Shown here one piece after another: positions 1 through 5,939 of a stretch of 9,651 nucleotides of DNA. How positions within the stretch are numbered: position 1 is the first letter of the stretch; every line of letters starts with the position of its first letter. Under the pieces are notes generated by a model. The model did not search any database. It saw only the letters and a list, made by a program, of their open reading frames with translations, and was not told the origin of the DNA. The position numbers were made by a program, and so were the translations under genes. The stretch is from Pseudomonadota bacterium (lineage in GTDB: Bacteria; Pseudomonadota; Gammaproteobacteria; Steroidobacterales; Steroidobacteraceae): NCBI GenBank assembly GCA_021815905.1, contig JAKAZP010000068.1, forward strand, positions 1 to 9,651, read 5' to 3'.

Positions 1-1333
1 CCTCGTCCTGGCGCAGCGGCAGGGCTGCATCGAGCCCGTGCCGGCGCCGGGCGTCGGCCTCGTCGAGCCCCACGTAGATGTTGCCCTCGGCGTCGTACCA
101 GGCCGGTATCCGGTGGCCCCACCAGAGCTGGCGGCTGACGCACCAGTCCTTGATGTTGCGCATCCAGTCGAAGTAGGTCCTGGTCCAGCTCTCGGGCACG
201 AAGCGCGTACGGCCGGTCTCGACCGCCTCGATGGCGGGCGCCGCGAGCGGGGCGATGCGTACGTACCACTGGTCGGTGAGGTAGGGCTCGAGCACCGCGC
301 CGCTGCGATCGCCGCGCGGCACCACGAGTCGATGCTTTTCCACCCGCTCGAGGAGTCCGCCGGCCTCGAGCTCGGCGACGATCCGCCGGCGGGCCTCGAA
401 GCGATCGAGTCCGCGAAAGCGCTCGGGCACCTGATCGTTGAGCTGTGCGCGCGGGGTGAAGATGTTGATGAGCTCGAGACCGTGGCGGATGCCGATCTCG
501 TAGTCGTTGAAGTCGTGCGCGGGGGTGATCTTCACGCACCCCGAGCCGAAGGCGGCATCGACATGGGCGTCGGCGATGATCGGGATCGAGCGTCCGGCGA
601 GCGGCAGGCGAACATGCCTGCCGACCAGATGCGCGTAGCGCTCATCCTCCGGGTGCACCGCGACGGCGGTGTCCCCGAGCAGGGTCTCGGGGCGGGTCGT
701 CGCGACCACGATCGCGCCGCCGCCGTCCTCGAGCGGATAGCGCAGGTGCCAGAGATGACCGTCTTCCTCCTCGCCCTGCACCTCGAGGTCCGAGAGCGCC
801 GTGAGCAGCACGGGATCCCAGTTGACGAGGCGCTTGCCGCGGTAGATGAGGCCTTCCTCGTGCAGCCGCACGAACACTTCGGCGACCGCGCGTGAGAGGC
901 CCTCGTCCATGGTGAAGCGCTCGCGGCTCCAGTCGACCGAATCCCCGAGGCGGCGCATCTGCGCGGACATGATGCCGCCGGATTGCGCCTTCCAGCGCCA
1001 GACCCGCTCGAGAAACGCCTCGCGGCCGAGCTCGGTCCGCTTGATCCCCTGCGCCTCGAGCTGCCGCTCGACCACCATCTGGGTGGCGATGCCGGCGTGA
1101 TCCGTGCCCGGTTGCCAGAGCGTGTCGTCGCCCCGCATGCGGTGATAGCGCGTGAGCGTGTCCATCAGCGTGTGATTGAACGCGTGGCCCATGTGCAGCG
1201 TGCCGGTCACGTTGGGCGGAGGAATCATGATGCAGAAGGGCGCCCCGCGACCGCTCGGGGTGAAGCCGCCGCGCGCCTCCCATTGCTCATAGATTCGCCG
1301 CTCGATCTCGTGCGGCGCGTATGCCTTGTCCAT
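1..1333 (-). CDS. valS: Valyl-tRNA synthetase, N-terminal part (runs off the left edge)
   Basis: This cytoplasmic class I aminoacyl-tRNA synthetase charges tRNA-Val with valine using ATP. My own translation of the minus strand from the ATG at 1333-1331 gives [20 protein letters not shown] and stays open to the window edge (444 complete codons, about half of the usual 900-950). The class I nucleotide-binding signature is [13 protein letters not shown] at residues 38-50, with HMGH as the HIGH-box variant. TDHAGIATQ follows near residue 77. The editing domain that clears mischarged threonine shows [10 protein letters not shown] at about 212-221 and [19 protein letters not shown] at about 263-281. 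The KMSKS loop and anticodon-binding domain would lie outside. The gene is third in pepA-holC-valS, 30 bp after the holC stop. There is no Shine-Dalgarno sequence before the ATG, but a perfect TATAAT lies six bases upstream. Identity is essentially certain. Confidence 0.97.
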   Translation of the reverse strand, partial: MDKAYAPHEIERRIYEQWEARGGFTPSGRGAPFCIMIPPPNVTGTLHMGHAFNHTLMDTLTRYHRMRGDDTLWQPGTDHAGIATQMVVERQLEAQGIKRTELGREAFLERVWRWKAQSGGIMSAQMRRLGDSVDWSRERFTMDEGLSRAVAEVFVRLHEEGLIYRGKRLVNWDPVLLTALSDLEVQGEEEDGHLWHLRYPLEDGGGAIVVATTRPETLLGDTAVAVHPEDERYAHLVGRHVRLPLAGRSIPIIADAHVDAAFGSGCVKITPAHDFNDYEIGIRHGLELINIFTPRAQLNDQVPERFRGLDRFEARRRIVAELEAGGLLERVEKHRLVVPRGDRSGAVLEPYLTDQWYVRIAPLAAPAIEAVETGRTRFVPESWTRTYFDWMRNIKDWCVSRQLWWGHRIPAWYDAEGNIYVGLDEADARRRHGLDAALPLRQDE

Positions 1334-1339
1334 GAAGGG

Positions 1340-1345
1340 ATTATA
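1340..1345 (-). promoter_or_regulatory. Candidate -10 box (TATAAT) for valS
   Basis: Reading the minus strand, the 30-bp holC-valS gap contains a perfect TATAAT at 1345-1340, followed by CCCTTC and then the valS ATG. This is the only AT-rich stretch in the gap. No good TTGACA-like -35 element is visible 16-18 bp upstream, and there is no TGn extended -10. A start six or seven bases after the box would fall on or next to the A of the ATG, so a transcript from here would be leaderless or nearly so. It could also be chance, with valS transcribed from the pepA promoter. Confidence 0.4.
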
Positions 1346-1363
1346 GCCGGGCGGCCGGCGCGC

Positions 1364-1861
1364 TCATGCCGAGCGCAACGCGTGGTAATTCGGCTCGAGT
1401 CCGAGCTCGCGGTAGGCCTTGAAGCGCGCCCGCCCGGCGCGCCGCCGGGCCTCGTCCCCGTCGAGAACCTCGACCAGCCGGCGCACCCGCGGGAGGAACG
1501 CCGGTGCCTCGGAGGCGAGATTGATGACGACGTCGGCGTCGGCCTCCGGGGCGGGGTCCGCGCTGAGCGACACCGGGGCCCGCTCTTGCGGTCCGTTGGA
1601 ACTCAGCCAGTCGTGGGGCACGAAGCTGCCGTCCGAAAACGTCCACAGCAGCTCGTCGAAGCTTTCGAGCTCGGCGCGATCGGTGTGCCAGACGAGCACC
1701 GTTGCCCCGGTGAGCCACGCCTTCTCGGCGAGCCGGCAGGCGAGCCTGAGGCGCGCGGCGGCGGCGGCCTCCTCGATGACGTAGAAGTCGACCCGCGGCC
1801 GCCCCGGGCGGCCCGCCGGGTGAGCCGACTCGCTGCCCGTCGGCGGCTCAGGTGCGGACAC
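1364..1861 (-). CDS. holC: DNA polymerase III subunit chi
   Basis: HolC is an accessory subunit of the polymerase III clamp-loader complex. In E. coli it bridges the psi subunit and single-stranded DNA-binding protein at the fork. The family pattern is clear: VDFYVIEEA at residues 24-32 forms the first strand, LLWTFSDGSFVPHDW at 71-85 corresponds to the E. coli LWARPAESFVPHN segment, DVVINLASEAP spans 110-120, and the ending RARFKAYRELG at 144-154 matches the E. coli RERYKAYRVAG. The start is uncertain. The GTG at 1861 is the only upstream start I found in frame and adds about 22 Pro/Gly/Ser-rich residues before the family's usual beginning. No Shine-Dalgarno sequence precedes it. Without the extension the protein is about 142 residues, close to the E. 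coli 147. It lies 93 bp after pepA and 30 bp before valS, and may depend on coupling through a small ORF (1848-1955). Confidence 0.9.
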   Translation of the reverse strand: MSAPEPPTGSESAHPAGRPGRPRVDFYVIEEAAAAARLRLACRLAEKAWLTGATVLVWHTDRAELESFDELLWTFSDGSFVPHDWLSSNGPQERAPVSLSADPAPEADADVVINLASEAPAFLPRVRRLVEVLDGDEARRRAGRARFKAYRELGLEPNYHALRSA

Positions 1862-1955
1862 GCGCGAGCAGCCGGGCGCGCAGGAATCGGCGCCGCTCGA
1901 TGCGGCACAGGACCATGCGACGGCGCTGGCGCCCGTGGCTCGCGCCGTGACGCAT
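1848..1955 (-). CDS. Possible 35-codon arginine-rich ORF linking pepA and holC
   Basis: Reading the minus strand, the pepA stop TGA at 1957-1955 shares its last A with an ATG at 1955-1953 (TGATG). That ATG opens 35 codons ending in TGA at 1850-1848, so the ORF overlaps the first bases of holC (GTG at 1861-1859). The peptide begins MRHGASHGRQRRRMVLC and has 13 arginines in 35 residues. It matches no family I know. Such composition arises easily from non-coding GC-rich DNA, so the peptide itself may have no role. The arrangement would nevertheless let ribosomes leaving pepA continue to the holC start, which has no Shine-Dalgarno sequence of its own. Treat it as a hypothesis. Confidence 0.25.
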   Translation of the reverse strand: MRHGASHGRQRRRMVLCRIERRRFLRARLLARVRT

Positions 1956-3445
1956 CAGGCCCGCGCGCGCCGGATCAGAAAATCCGCGAGCAGCGGGGTG
2001 GGACGTCCCGTACTGCCCTTCTGCGCGCCGCCCTGATAGGCAGTGCCCGCGATGTCGAGGTGCGCCCATTTCATCCCCTGTGTGAACTTTCCGAGAAACG
2101 CCGCGGCGGTGATCGCGCCGCCATCGCGGCCGCCGATGTTGGCGAAATCGGCGAAGTTGCTCTTGAGCTGCTCAGCGTACTCCTCCGTGAGCGGCAGCGG
2201 CCAGGCGCGATCCTCCGCCCGCACGCCGGCCTCGACCAGCTCCCGGACGAGCGCCTCGTCATTGCCGATGGCCGCGGAATGGTGGTGTCCGAGGGCGATG
2301 ACGCATGCGCCCGTGAGCGTGGCCATGTCCACCACCGCCGCGGGACGGAAGCGGCGCGCATAGTGCAGGGCGTCGCACAGGATCAGCCGTCCCTCGGCAT
2401 CGGTGTTCAGTATCTCGACGGTCTGCCCGGAAGCGCTGGTCGCGATGTCGCCCGGCTTCACCGCCTTGCCGTCGGGCATGTTCTCGACCGCGGCGACCAG
2501 GCCGACGACGTGCAGCGGCAGTTTCAGCTGCGCGACCAGCGTCATGGCGGCGATGACCGCTGCGGCGCCGCTCATGTCGTATTTCATCTCGTCCATGGCC
2601 CCGGGATCCTTGAGCGAGATACCCCCGGTGTCGAATGTCACGCCCTTGCCGACCAGCACGACCGGCGCCCGGCTCGATTTCCCGCCCGTGTGCTCGAGCA
2701 CGATGAAGCGCGGCGGCTGCGCGCTGCCTTGAGCCACGGCGAGCAGGCATCCCATTTTCTCGCGCCGGATCGCCGGCTCATCCAGCACGCGCACCCGCAG
2801 CGAGTGACGCTTGCCGAGCGCCCGCGCTTGCTCCGCGAGGAAGGTCGGGGTGCAGACGTTCGGCGGCAGGTTGGCCAGATCGCGCTGCACTTTGGCGGCC
2901 GCGGCGATCGCCTCGCCGTGGGCGAGGCCGCGCATCGCGGCCGCGGCCGCGGATCGGGCCACGGGACCGGCGGCGATGCGCTCGAGAGCGGGGCGCTTGG
3001 GCTTCTTGCCCGTCTTGAGGTCGTTGATGCGGTAGAGCGCCGCGCCGGCGGCCTCCGCCACGCTGCGCCCGAAATAATAGTCGTCGAGCTCCCGCTCGCT
3101 CGGGCGCTCGAGTGCGAGCGCGACGCTCGCCACGCCGGTGCGCAGCAGCGCCCCCATCGCCGCCGTCAGGGCTTTGCGCCAGGCTCGCCGACCGAAGCTC
3201 TTGCGCGGCCCGAGGCCGACCAGCAGCACGCGCGTCGCGGCAAGCCCCGGCGGATCGGCGACGAGCAGCGTATCCCCGGCGCGACCGGGAAAGTCGCCGC
3301 GCGCGAGCAGCCTCTTCAGCCGCCCCTCGGCCGCCGAGTCGACCTGGCGGGCCTCCGCGCTGAGCTCCGCATCCTCGAACACGCCGACGACGAGGCAGTC
3401 GACGTCGAGCGCCGCCACCGCCTTGCTCCAGGTCTCGAATCGCAT
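1955..3445 (-). CDS. pepA: Leucyl (cytosol) aminopeptidase, M17 family
   Basis: PepA is a hexameric two-metal aminopeptidase of the cytoplasm that removes N-terminal residues from peptides. In E. coli it also binds DNA, acting in carAB regulation and Xer recombination at cer. The 496 residues match the family length (E. coli 503). The N-terminal macro-like domain covers about 1-150 and the catalytic domain about 170-490. VGKGVTFDTGGISLK at 265-279 supplies metal ligands K267 and D272 and catalytic K279. D290 lies in KYDMSGAA. The family signature NTDAEGRL at 347-354 supplies D349, E351 and catalytic R353. All these residues align with E. coli K270, D275, K282, D293, D352, E354 and R356, so the enzyme should be active. 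The ATG at 3445 is preceded by a good ribosome binding site, AGGGGAG at 3458-3452, six bases upstream. It is first in the pepA-holC-valS order and divergent from lptF. Confidence 0.97.
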   Translation of the reverse strand: MRFETWSKAVAALDVDCLVVGVFEDAELSAEARQVDSAAEGRLKRLLARGDFPGRAGDTLLVADPPGLAATRVLLVGLGPRKSFGRRAWRKALTAAMGALLRTGVASVALALERPSERELDDYYFGRSVAEAAGAALYRINDLKTGKKPKRPALERIAAGPVARSAAAAAMRGLAHGEAIAAAAKVQRDLANLPPNVCTPTFLAEQARALGKRHSLRVRVLDEPAIRREKMGCLLAVAQGSAQPPRFIVLEHTGGKSSRAPVVLVGKGVTFDTGGISLKDPGAMDEMKYDMSGAAAVIAAMTLVAQLKLPLHVVGLVAAVENMPDGKAVKPGDIATSASGQTVEILNTDAEGRLILCDALHYARRFRPAAVVDMATLTGACVIALGHHHSAAIGNDEALVRELVEAGVRAEDRAWPLPLTEEYAEQLKSNFADFANIGGRDGGAITAAAFLGKFTQGMKWAHLDIAGTAYQGGAQKGSTGRPTPLLADFLIRRARA

Positions 3446-3472
3446 TCCCGTCTCCCCTGACCGTCCGGCCGG

Positions 3473-3497
3473 GCCGCCGGTGCCATATCCCGGCGGC
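3473..3497. repeat. Inverted repeat in the pepA leader
   Basis: GCCGCCGG at 3473-3480 is the exact reverse complement of CCGGCGGC at 3490-3497, giving an 8-bp all-GC stem with a 9-base loop. It lies about 15 bases upstream of the pepA ribosome binding site, inside any leader starting from the AT-rich island. It has no following T-run, so it is not a standard terminator. It could affect pepA leader folding or be a protein-binding site. GC-only inverted repeats of this size are not rare in GC-rich DNA. Confidence 0.35.
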
Positions 3498-3508
3498 GGC
3501 GCGAACCA

Positions 3509-3537
3509 TTGAGGCGCGCAACCGTCTGCTTTACCTT
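3509..3537 (+). promoter_or_regulatory. Weak sigma70-like promoter candidate for lptFG
   Basis: TTGAGG at 3509-3514 and TACCTT at 3532-3537 are separated by 17 bp on the plus strand. The first matches TTGACA at four positions and the second matches TATAAT at positions 1, 2 and 6. It is the best-spaced pair I could find facing lptF and sits in the only AT-richer patch of the intergenic region. It would give a leader of about 115 bases. The match is modest and may be chance. Confidence 0.25.
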
Positions 3538-3639
3538 AGTCTCCGTGCCGTCGCGCCGGTTCGTGTTGATAGCGGCGCATCCGGATCCGGGCGCGCCGGG
3601 CCGCGGGCGGCGGACGGCGCACCGCAAGTGTAACCCAAG

Positions 3640-3654
3640 CCGCCGTATCGGCGG
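3640..3654 (+). repeat. Hairpin immediately upstream of the lptF start
   Basis: CCGCCG (3640-3645), loop TAT, CGGCGG (3649-3654) forms a perfect 6-bp all-GC stem ending three bases before the GTG at 3658. The only Shine-Dalgarno-like bases for that GTG (GGCGGG, 3650-3655) lie in its 3' arm and would be masked when it folds. This could reduce lptF translation, or could mean that a downstream start (TTG at 3676, preceded by AGGA at 3667-3670) is the one used. Confidence 0.4.
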
Positions 3655-3657
3655 GCA

Positions 3658-4767
3658 GTGAGCGGCAGGACATCCTTGAGGCAGATCCTCGGACGCTACG
3701 TTTTACGGGAAGTGGTCACGTCCTGGATCGTGGTGACGGGCGTGCTGCTCCTCATCCTGCTCGGCAATCAGGTGGCGGCCGTGCTGGAGCGGGCGGCGGT
3801 GAGTCAGTACCCCCAGGGCGTGGTGCTCGAGCTCATCTACCTCGGAGTGCTGCAGTATCTCAGCCTGTTCATGCCCGTGGGCCTGCTGTTGGGGATCGTG
3901 TTCGCCTTCGGCCGGCTCTACCACGACAGCGAGATGGCCGCGGCGCTCGCGTGCGGGGTCGGGCCCGGGACCCTCTATTTTCCCGTGATCGCGCTCGGGG
4001 TGCTGGCGGCGGCGGGTGTCGCGGCCATCACGCTCGTCGTGGCGCCGCAGGCGACCGCTCAGGCCCTCGTGCTGCGCAACGCCGCCGAGCGTGCCGGGCA
4101 GTTCGCTCCGCTCGCGCCCGGGGTGTTTCGCGCCTTCGGCGGCGGCAGCGCGGTGGTCTATGCCGAGCGTGTCGACCCCGACGGCACGCTCGAGAACGTC
4201 TTCTTCGAGCGCAATGCGGGTCGGGCCGTGGAAGTCGCCGTGGCGCGCCGGGCCGTGCACACGCTCTCCCCGCACGGCACCACGCAGACGATCACGCTCT
4301 ATGACGGGGAGCGTTTCGAGGGCGTGCCGGGGAGCGCCGCGTTTCGCACTCTGCGCTTCAGCGAGCTCACGAACCCGGTGCGGGTGCCGCCGGCGAAGAG
4401 CGCGGTCACCGACCTCGACGCGCAACCGACCGCGGCCCTCATCGCCTCGAGCAAGCCGCGCGCGCAGGCGCAGCTCGCCTGGCGCATCGCGCTGCCGGTC
4501 ATGTGCATCGTGCTCACGGTGCTCGCGCTGCCGCTCTCGCGGCTCGAGCCCCGCCAGGGCCGTTATGCACGGATCTGGCTCGCGGTCGTGGTGTATCTCG
4601 TCTACGCGAATCTCATGTCCGCGGGCAAGACCTGGATCGCCCACGGCACCCTGCCGCCGGCCCTCGGCCTGTGGTGGACGCACGTGGTGGTCGGGCTGCT
4701 GGCGGTCGCGGCGATCTTCGGGCCGTCGGCGGCGCACAGGCTGCGATACCGGCCGACACCCGCATGA
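3658..4767 (+). CDS. lptF: LPS export ABC transporter permease LptF
   Basis: LptF is one of the two inner-membrane permeases of LptB2FG, which lifts lipopolysaccharide from the outer leaflet of the inner membrane and passes it to LptC and LptA. The 369 residues match the family length (E. coli 366). Predicted membrane segments are at about 22-43, 58-83, 107-130, 276-293, 305-323 and 341-355. The periplasmic beta-jellyroll domain lies between the third and fourth (about 131-275). FGRLYHDSEMAAALACG at 84-100 matches the cytoplasmic coupling helix that contacts LptB, with E92 in the place of the conserved glutamate. LSRLEPRQGRYAR at 293-305 is another family motif. The start is open: the GTG at 3658 has its weak ribosome site in a hairpin, and the TTG at 3676 gives LRQILGRYVLREV, closer to the E. 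coli beginning. It is divergent from pepA and its stop overlaps the lptG start. Confidence 0.95.
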   Translation: MSGRTSLRQILGRYVLREVVTSWIVVTGVLLLILLGNQVAAVLERAAVSQYPQGVVLELIYLGVLQYLSLFMPVGLLLGIVFAFGRLYHDSEMAAALACGVGPGTLYFPVIALGVLAAAGVAAITLVVAPQATAQALVLRNAAERAGQFAPLAPGVFRAFGGGSAVVYAERVDPDGTLENVFFERNAGRAVEVAVARRAVHTLSPHGTTQTITLYDGERFEGVPGSAAFRTLRFSELTNPVRVPPAKSAVTDLDAQPTAALIASSKPRAQAQLAWRIALPVMCIVLTVLALPLSRLEPRQGRYARIWLAVVVYLVYANLMSAGKTWIAHGTLPPALGLWWTHVVVGLLAVAAIFGPSAAHRLRYRPTPA

Positions 4768-5831
4768 GCGTCCTCGACCGCTACATCGTGCGCACGATCG
4801 TGAGCTCGGTGCTGCTCGTCATGCTGGTGCTGCTCGTGCTCGGCGGACTGCTGGTGTTCATCAGCCAGCAGGGCGACATCGGCAAGGGGCACTACACCGT
4901 GGCGAGCGCGCTGTGGTTCACCCTGCTCAATCTGCCGCAGCAAGCCTACCAGCTGCTGCCGATCACGGCGCTCATCGGCTCGCTCCTCGGTCTCGGCTCC
5001 CTCGCCCGCGGGAGCGAGCTCACCGTCATCCGCGCGACGGGCCTGTCGGTGGCGCGCATCGCCCGCTCCGCGCTGATCGCGGCGGCGCTGCTCATCGCGT
5101 TCGAGGGCCTGGTCGGGGAATTCGTCGCCCCGCAGCTGCAGGAGGCGGCCAACGAGCAGAAGGCGTTCAGCCAGTTCAACAGCGTCAGCTTCGGCGGCGG
5201 AATGGGCGCCTGGGTGCGCGACGGCGACCTGATCCTGAACGTGGCGCGTCAGTCGGGCTCACGCCGCTTCGGCGGCATGCAGGTGTTCGAGCTCTCCCCG
5301 GACCATCGGCTGCTCGCCATCGGACGGGCGGCGAGCGCCACGGCGGTCGGTCACCACAAGTGGCTGCTCGGCGGCTTCACGGAGTCGCGCTTCGCCGGCG
5401 GGAAGGTGGCGACGCGGGCGCCGGGCGAGAAAGTGCTCGAGTCGAACGTGACGGCCGGCTTCCTCGGGCTTTCCGTGCAGGACCCCGAGCAGCTGACGCT
5501 GCGGGCGCTGTGGCAGCTGATCGGCTATCTGCACACCAACAACCTGGATGCGCGCCAGTATCTGTTCGCTTTCTGGTCGCGGATCGCGCGCACGGTCGCA
5601 ATCGCCTTCTCGGTACTGCTCGCGATCCCGTTCGTGCTCGGCTCGATGCGCTCGGCGGGCGCGGGCACGAGGACGCTGATCGGGCTGGTGATCGGCATCA
5701 GCTTCTTTCTGCTGCAGCGCCTGATCGAGAGCGGCACGATCGTGTTTCACCTCGACCCGGTGATTCTCGCGTGGCTGCCGACGGCGCTGCTCGCGACGGT
5801 CACGCTGCTGCTGCTCGCGCGCGCGCGCTAG
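4764..5831 (+). CDS. lptG: LPS export ABC transporter permease LptG
   Basis: LptG is the second permease of LptB2FG and pairs with LptF around the lateral LPS entry cavity. The 355 residues match the family length (E. coli 360). Membrane segments are at about 11-33, 50-80, 101-121, 269-293, 303-320 and 333-352, with a periplasmic jellyroll at about 122-268. LARGSELTVIRATGLS at 80-95 matches the E. coli coupling helix region LARGSELVVMQASG, including the conserved glutamate (E85 here). IPFVLGSMRSAGAGTR at 288-303 is the family motif after segment four. The ATG overlaps the lptF stop (ATGA) with no clear ribosome site of its own, so translation is probably coupled to lptF. Longer upstream extensions of the frame lie inside lptF and are not used. 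The stop is followed six bases later by a GC-rich hairpin. The LptB ATPase is not in this window, as is usual for this locus. Confidence 0.96.
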   Translation: MSVLDRYIVRTIVSSVLLVMLVLLVLGGLLVFISQQGDIGKGHYTVASALWFTLLNLPQQAYQLLPITALIGSLLGLGSLARGSELTVIRATGLSVARIARSALIAAALLIAFEGLVGEFVAPQLQEAANEQKAFSQFNSVSFGGGMGAWVRDGDLILNVARQSGSRRFGGMQVFELSPDHRLLAIGRAASATAVGHHKWLLGGFTESRFAGGKVATRAPGEKVLESNVTAGFLGLSVQDPEQLTLRALWQLIGYLHTNNLDARQYLFAFWSRIARTVAIAFSVLLAIPFVLGSMRSAGAGTRTLIGLVIGISFFLLQRLIESGTIVFHLDPVILAWLPTALLATVTLLLLARAR

Positions 5832-5836
5832 TTTAG

Positions 5837-5869
5837 GCGCTGGATCCGGGCTCCTGCCCGGCCCAGCGC
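5837..5869 (+). terminator. GC-rich hairpin just after lptG (candidate transcript end)
   Basis: GCGCTGG (5837-5843) pairs with CCAGCGC (5863-5869), and inside it CCGGGC (5846-5851) pairs with GCCCGG (5856-5861) around the loop TCCT. This makes a 13-bp stem interrupted only by AT opposite C. It begins five bases after the lptG stop. It lacks an adjacent T-run, since the nearest T5 is at 5890, inside the next palindrome. It therefore does not meet the usual intrinsic terminator pattern, and may instead stabilise the lptFG 3' end or be part of a larger repeat element. Confidence 0.45.
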
Positions 5870-5903
5870 GCTTCGAGCAAAAAGCGTGGTTTTTGCTCGA
5901 AGC
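5870..5903. repeat. Perfect 14-bp palindrome with A5/T5 arms
   Basis: GCTTCGAGCAAAAA (5870-5883) and TTTTTGCTCGAAGC (5890-5903) are exact reverse complements around the loop GCGTGG. The A/T tracts are inside the stem next to the loop, the reverse of a bidirectional terminator, where they flank the stem. The perfect symmetry and AT-rich core stand out against the surrounding GC-rich DNA. It sits between the convergent lptG and DUF4340 genes. It could be a bidirectional RNA-stabilising hairpin or part of a dispersed palindromic repeat. I cannot test copy number from one window. Confidence 0.6.
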
Positions 5904-5904
5904 T

Positions 5905-5939
5905 CCGCCACCTGCGGCGGCCGGGCACGTCCCTGTGCC
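5905..5939. repeat. Two further small hairpins abutting the DUF4340 gene end
   Basis: CCGCC (5905-5909) pairs with GGCGG (5916-5920), loop ACCTGC. GGCAC (5924-5928) pairs with GTGCC (5935-5939), loop GTCCCT. The second ends directly beside the stop codon of the minus-strand gene at 5942-5940. Each stem alone is weak evidence. Together with the two stronger hairpins to the left, nearly every base from 5837 to 5939 falls in an inverted repeat, which suggests a composite palindromic element. No T-run follows on either strand. Confidence 0.4.

Larger units (their letters stand above)
3446..3657. other. Divergent pepA-lptF intergenic region
   Basis: This 212-bp stretch must carry the promoters for both the minus-strand pepA unit and the plus-strand lptFG unit. 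It is GC-rich except for an AT-richer island at about 3524-3541. I see a hairpin in the pepA leader (3473-3497), a hairpin touching the lptF start (3640-3654), a 10-bp palindrome CCGGATCCGG at 3581-3590, and one weak sigma70-like promoter facing lptF. I found no convincing pepA promoter. ORFs crossing this region have shadow-like composition and I do not believe any of them. Confidence 0.7.

Noticed and set aside
1346..1359. The small stem between holC and valS as a terminator
   Set aside because: It has only five base pairs and is followed by TATAATCCC rather than a T-run.
983..3460. An 825-codon plus-strand ORF, and a 285-codon one at 38-895, opposite valS, holC and pepA
   Set aside because: They are antisense to genes with complete family motifs, and their products are low-complexity Arg/Ala/Gly/Glu sequences with no recognisable domain, typical of GC-rich shadow frames.
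3581..3590. The palindrome CCGGATCCGG between pepA and lptF as an operator
   Set aside because: It is a short self-complementary GC-rich sequence with no placement relative to a convincing promoter and no second copy seen in the region.
4016..5836. A 606-codon plus-strand ORF spanning lptF and lptG
   Set aside because: It is in another frame from both LptF and LptG, is extremely Arg/Ser/Ala-rich, and crosses the gene boundary. It is a shadow.
5870..5903. Calling the perfect palindrome a standard bidirectional intrinsic terminator
   Set aside because: The A and T tracts lie inside the stem next to the loop rather than flanking a GC stem, so the released RNA would lack a single-stranded U tail.
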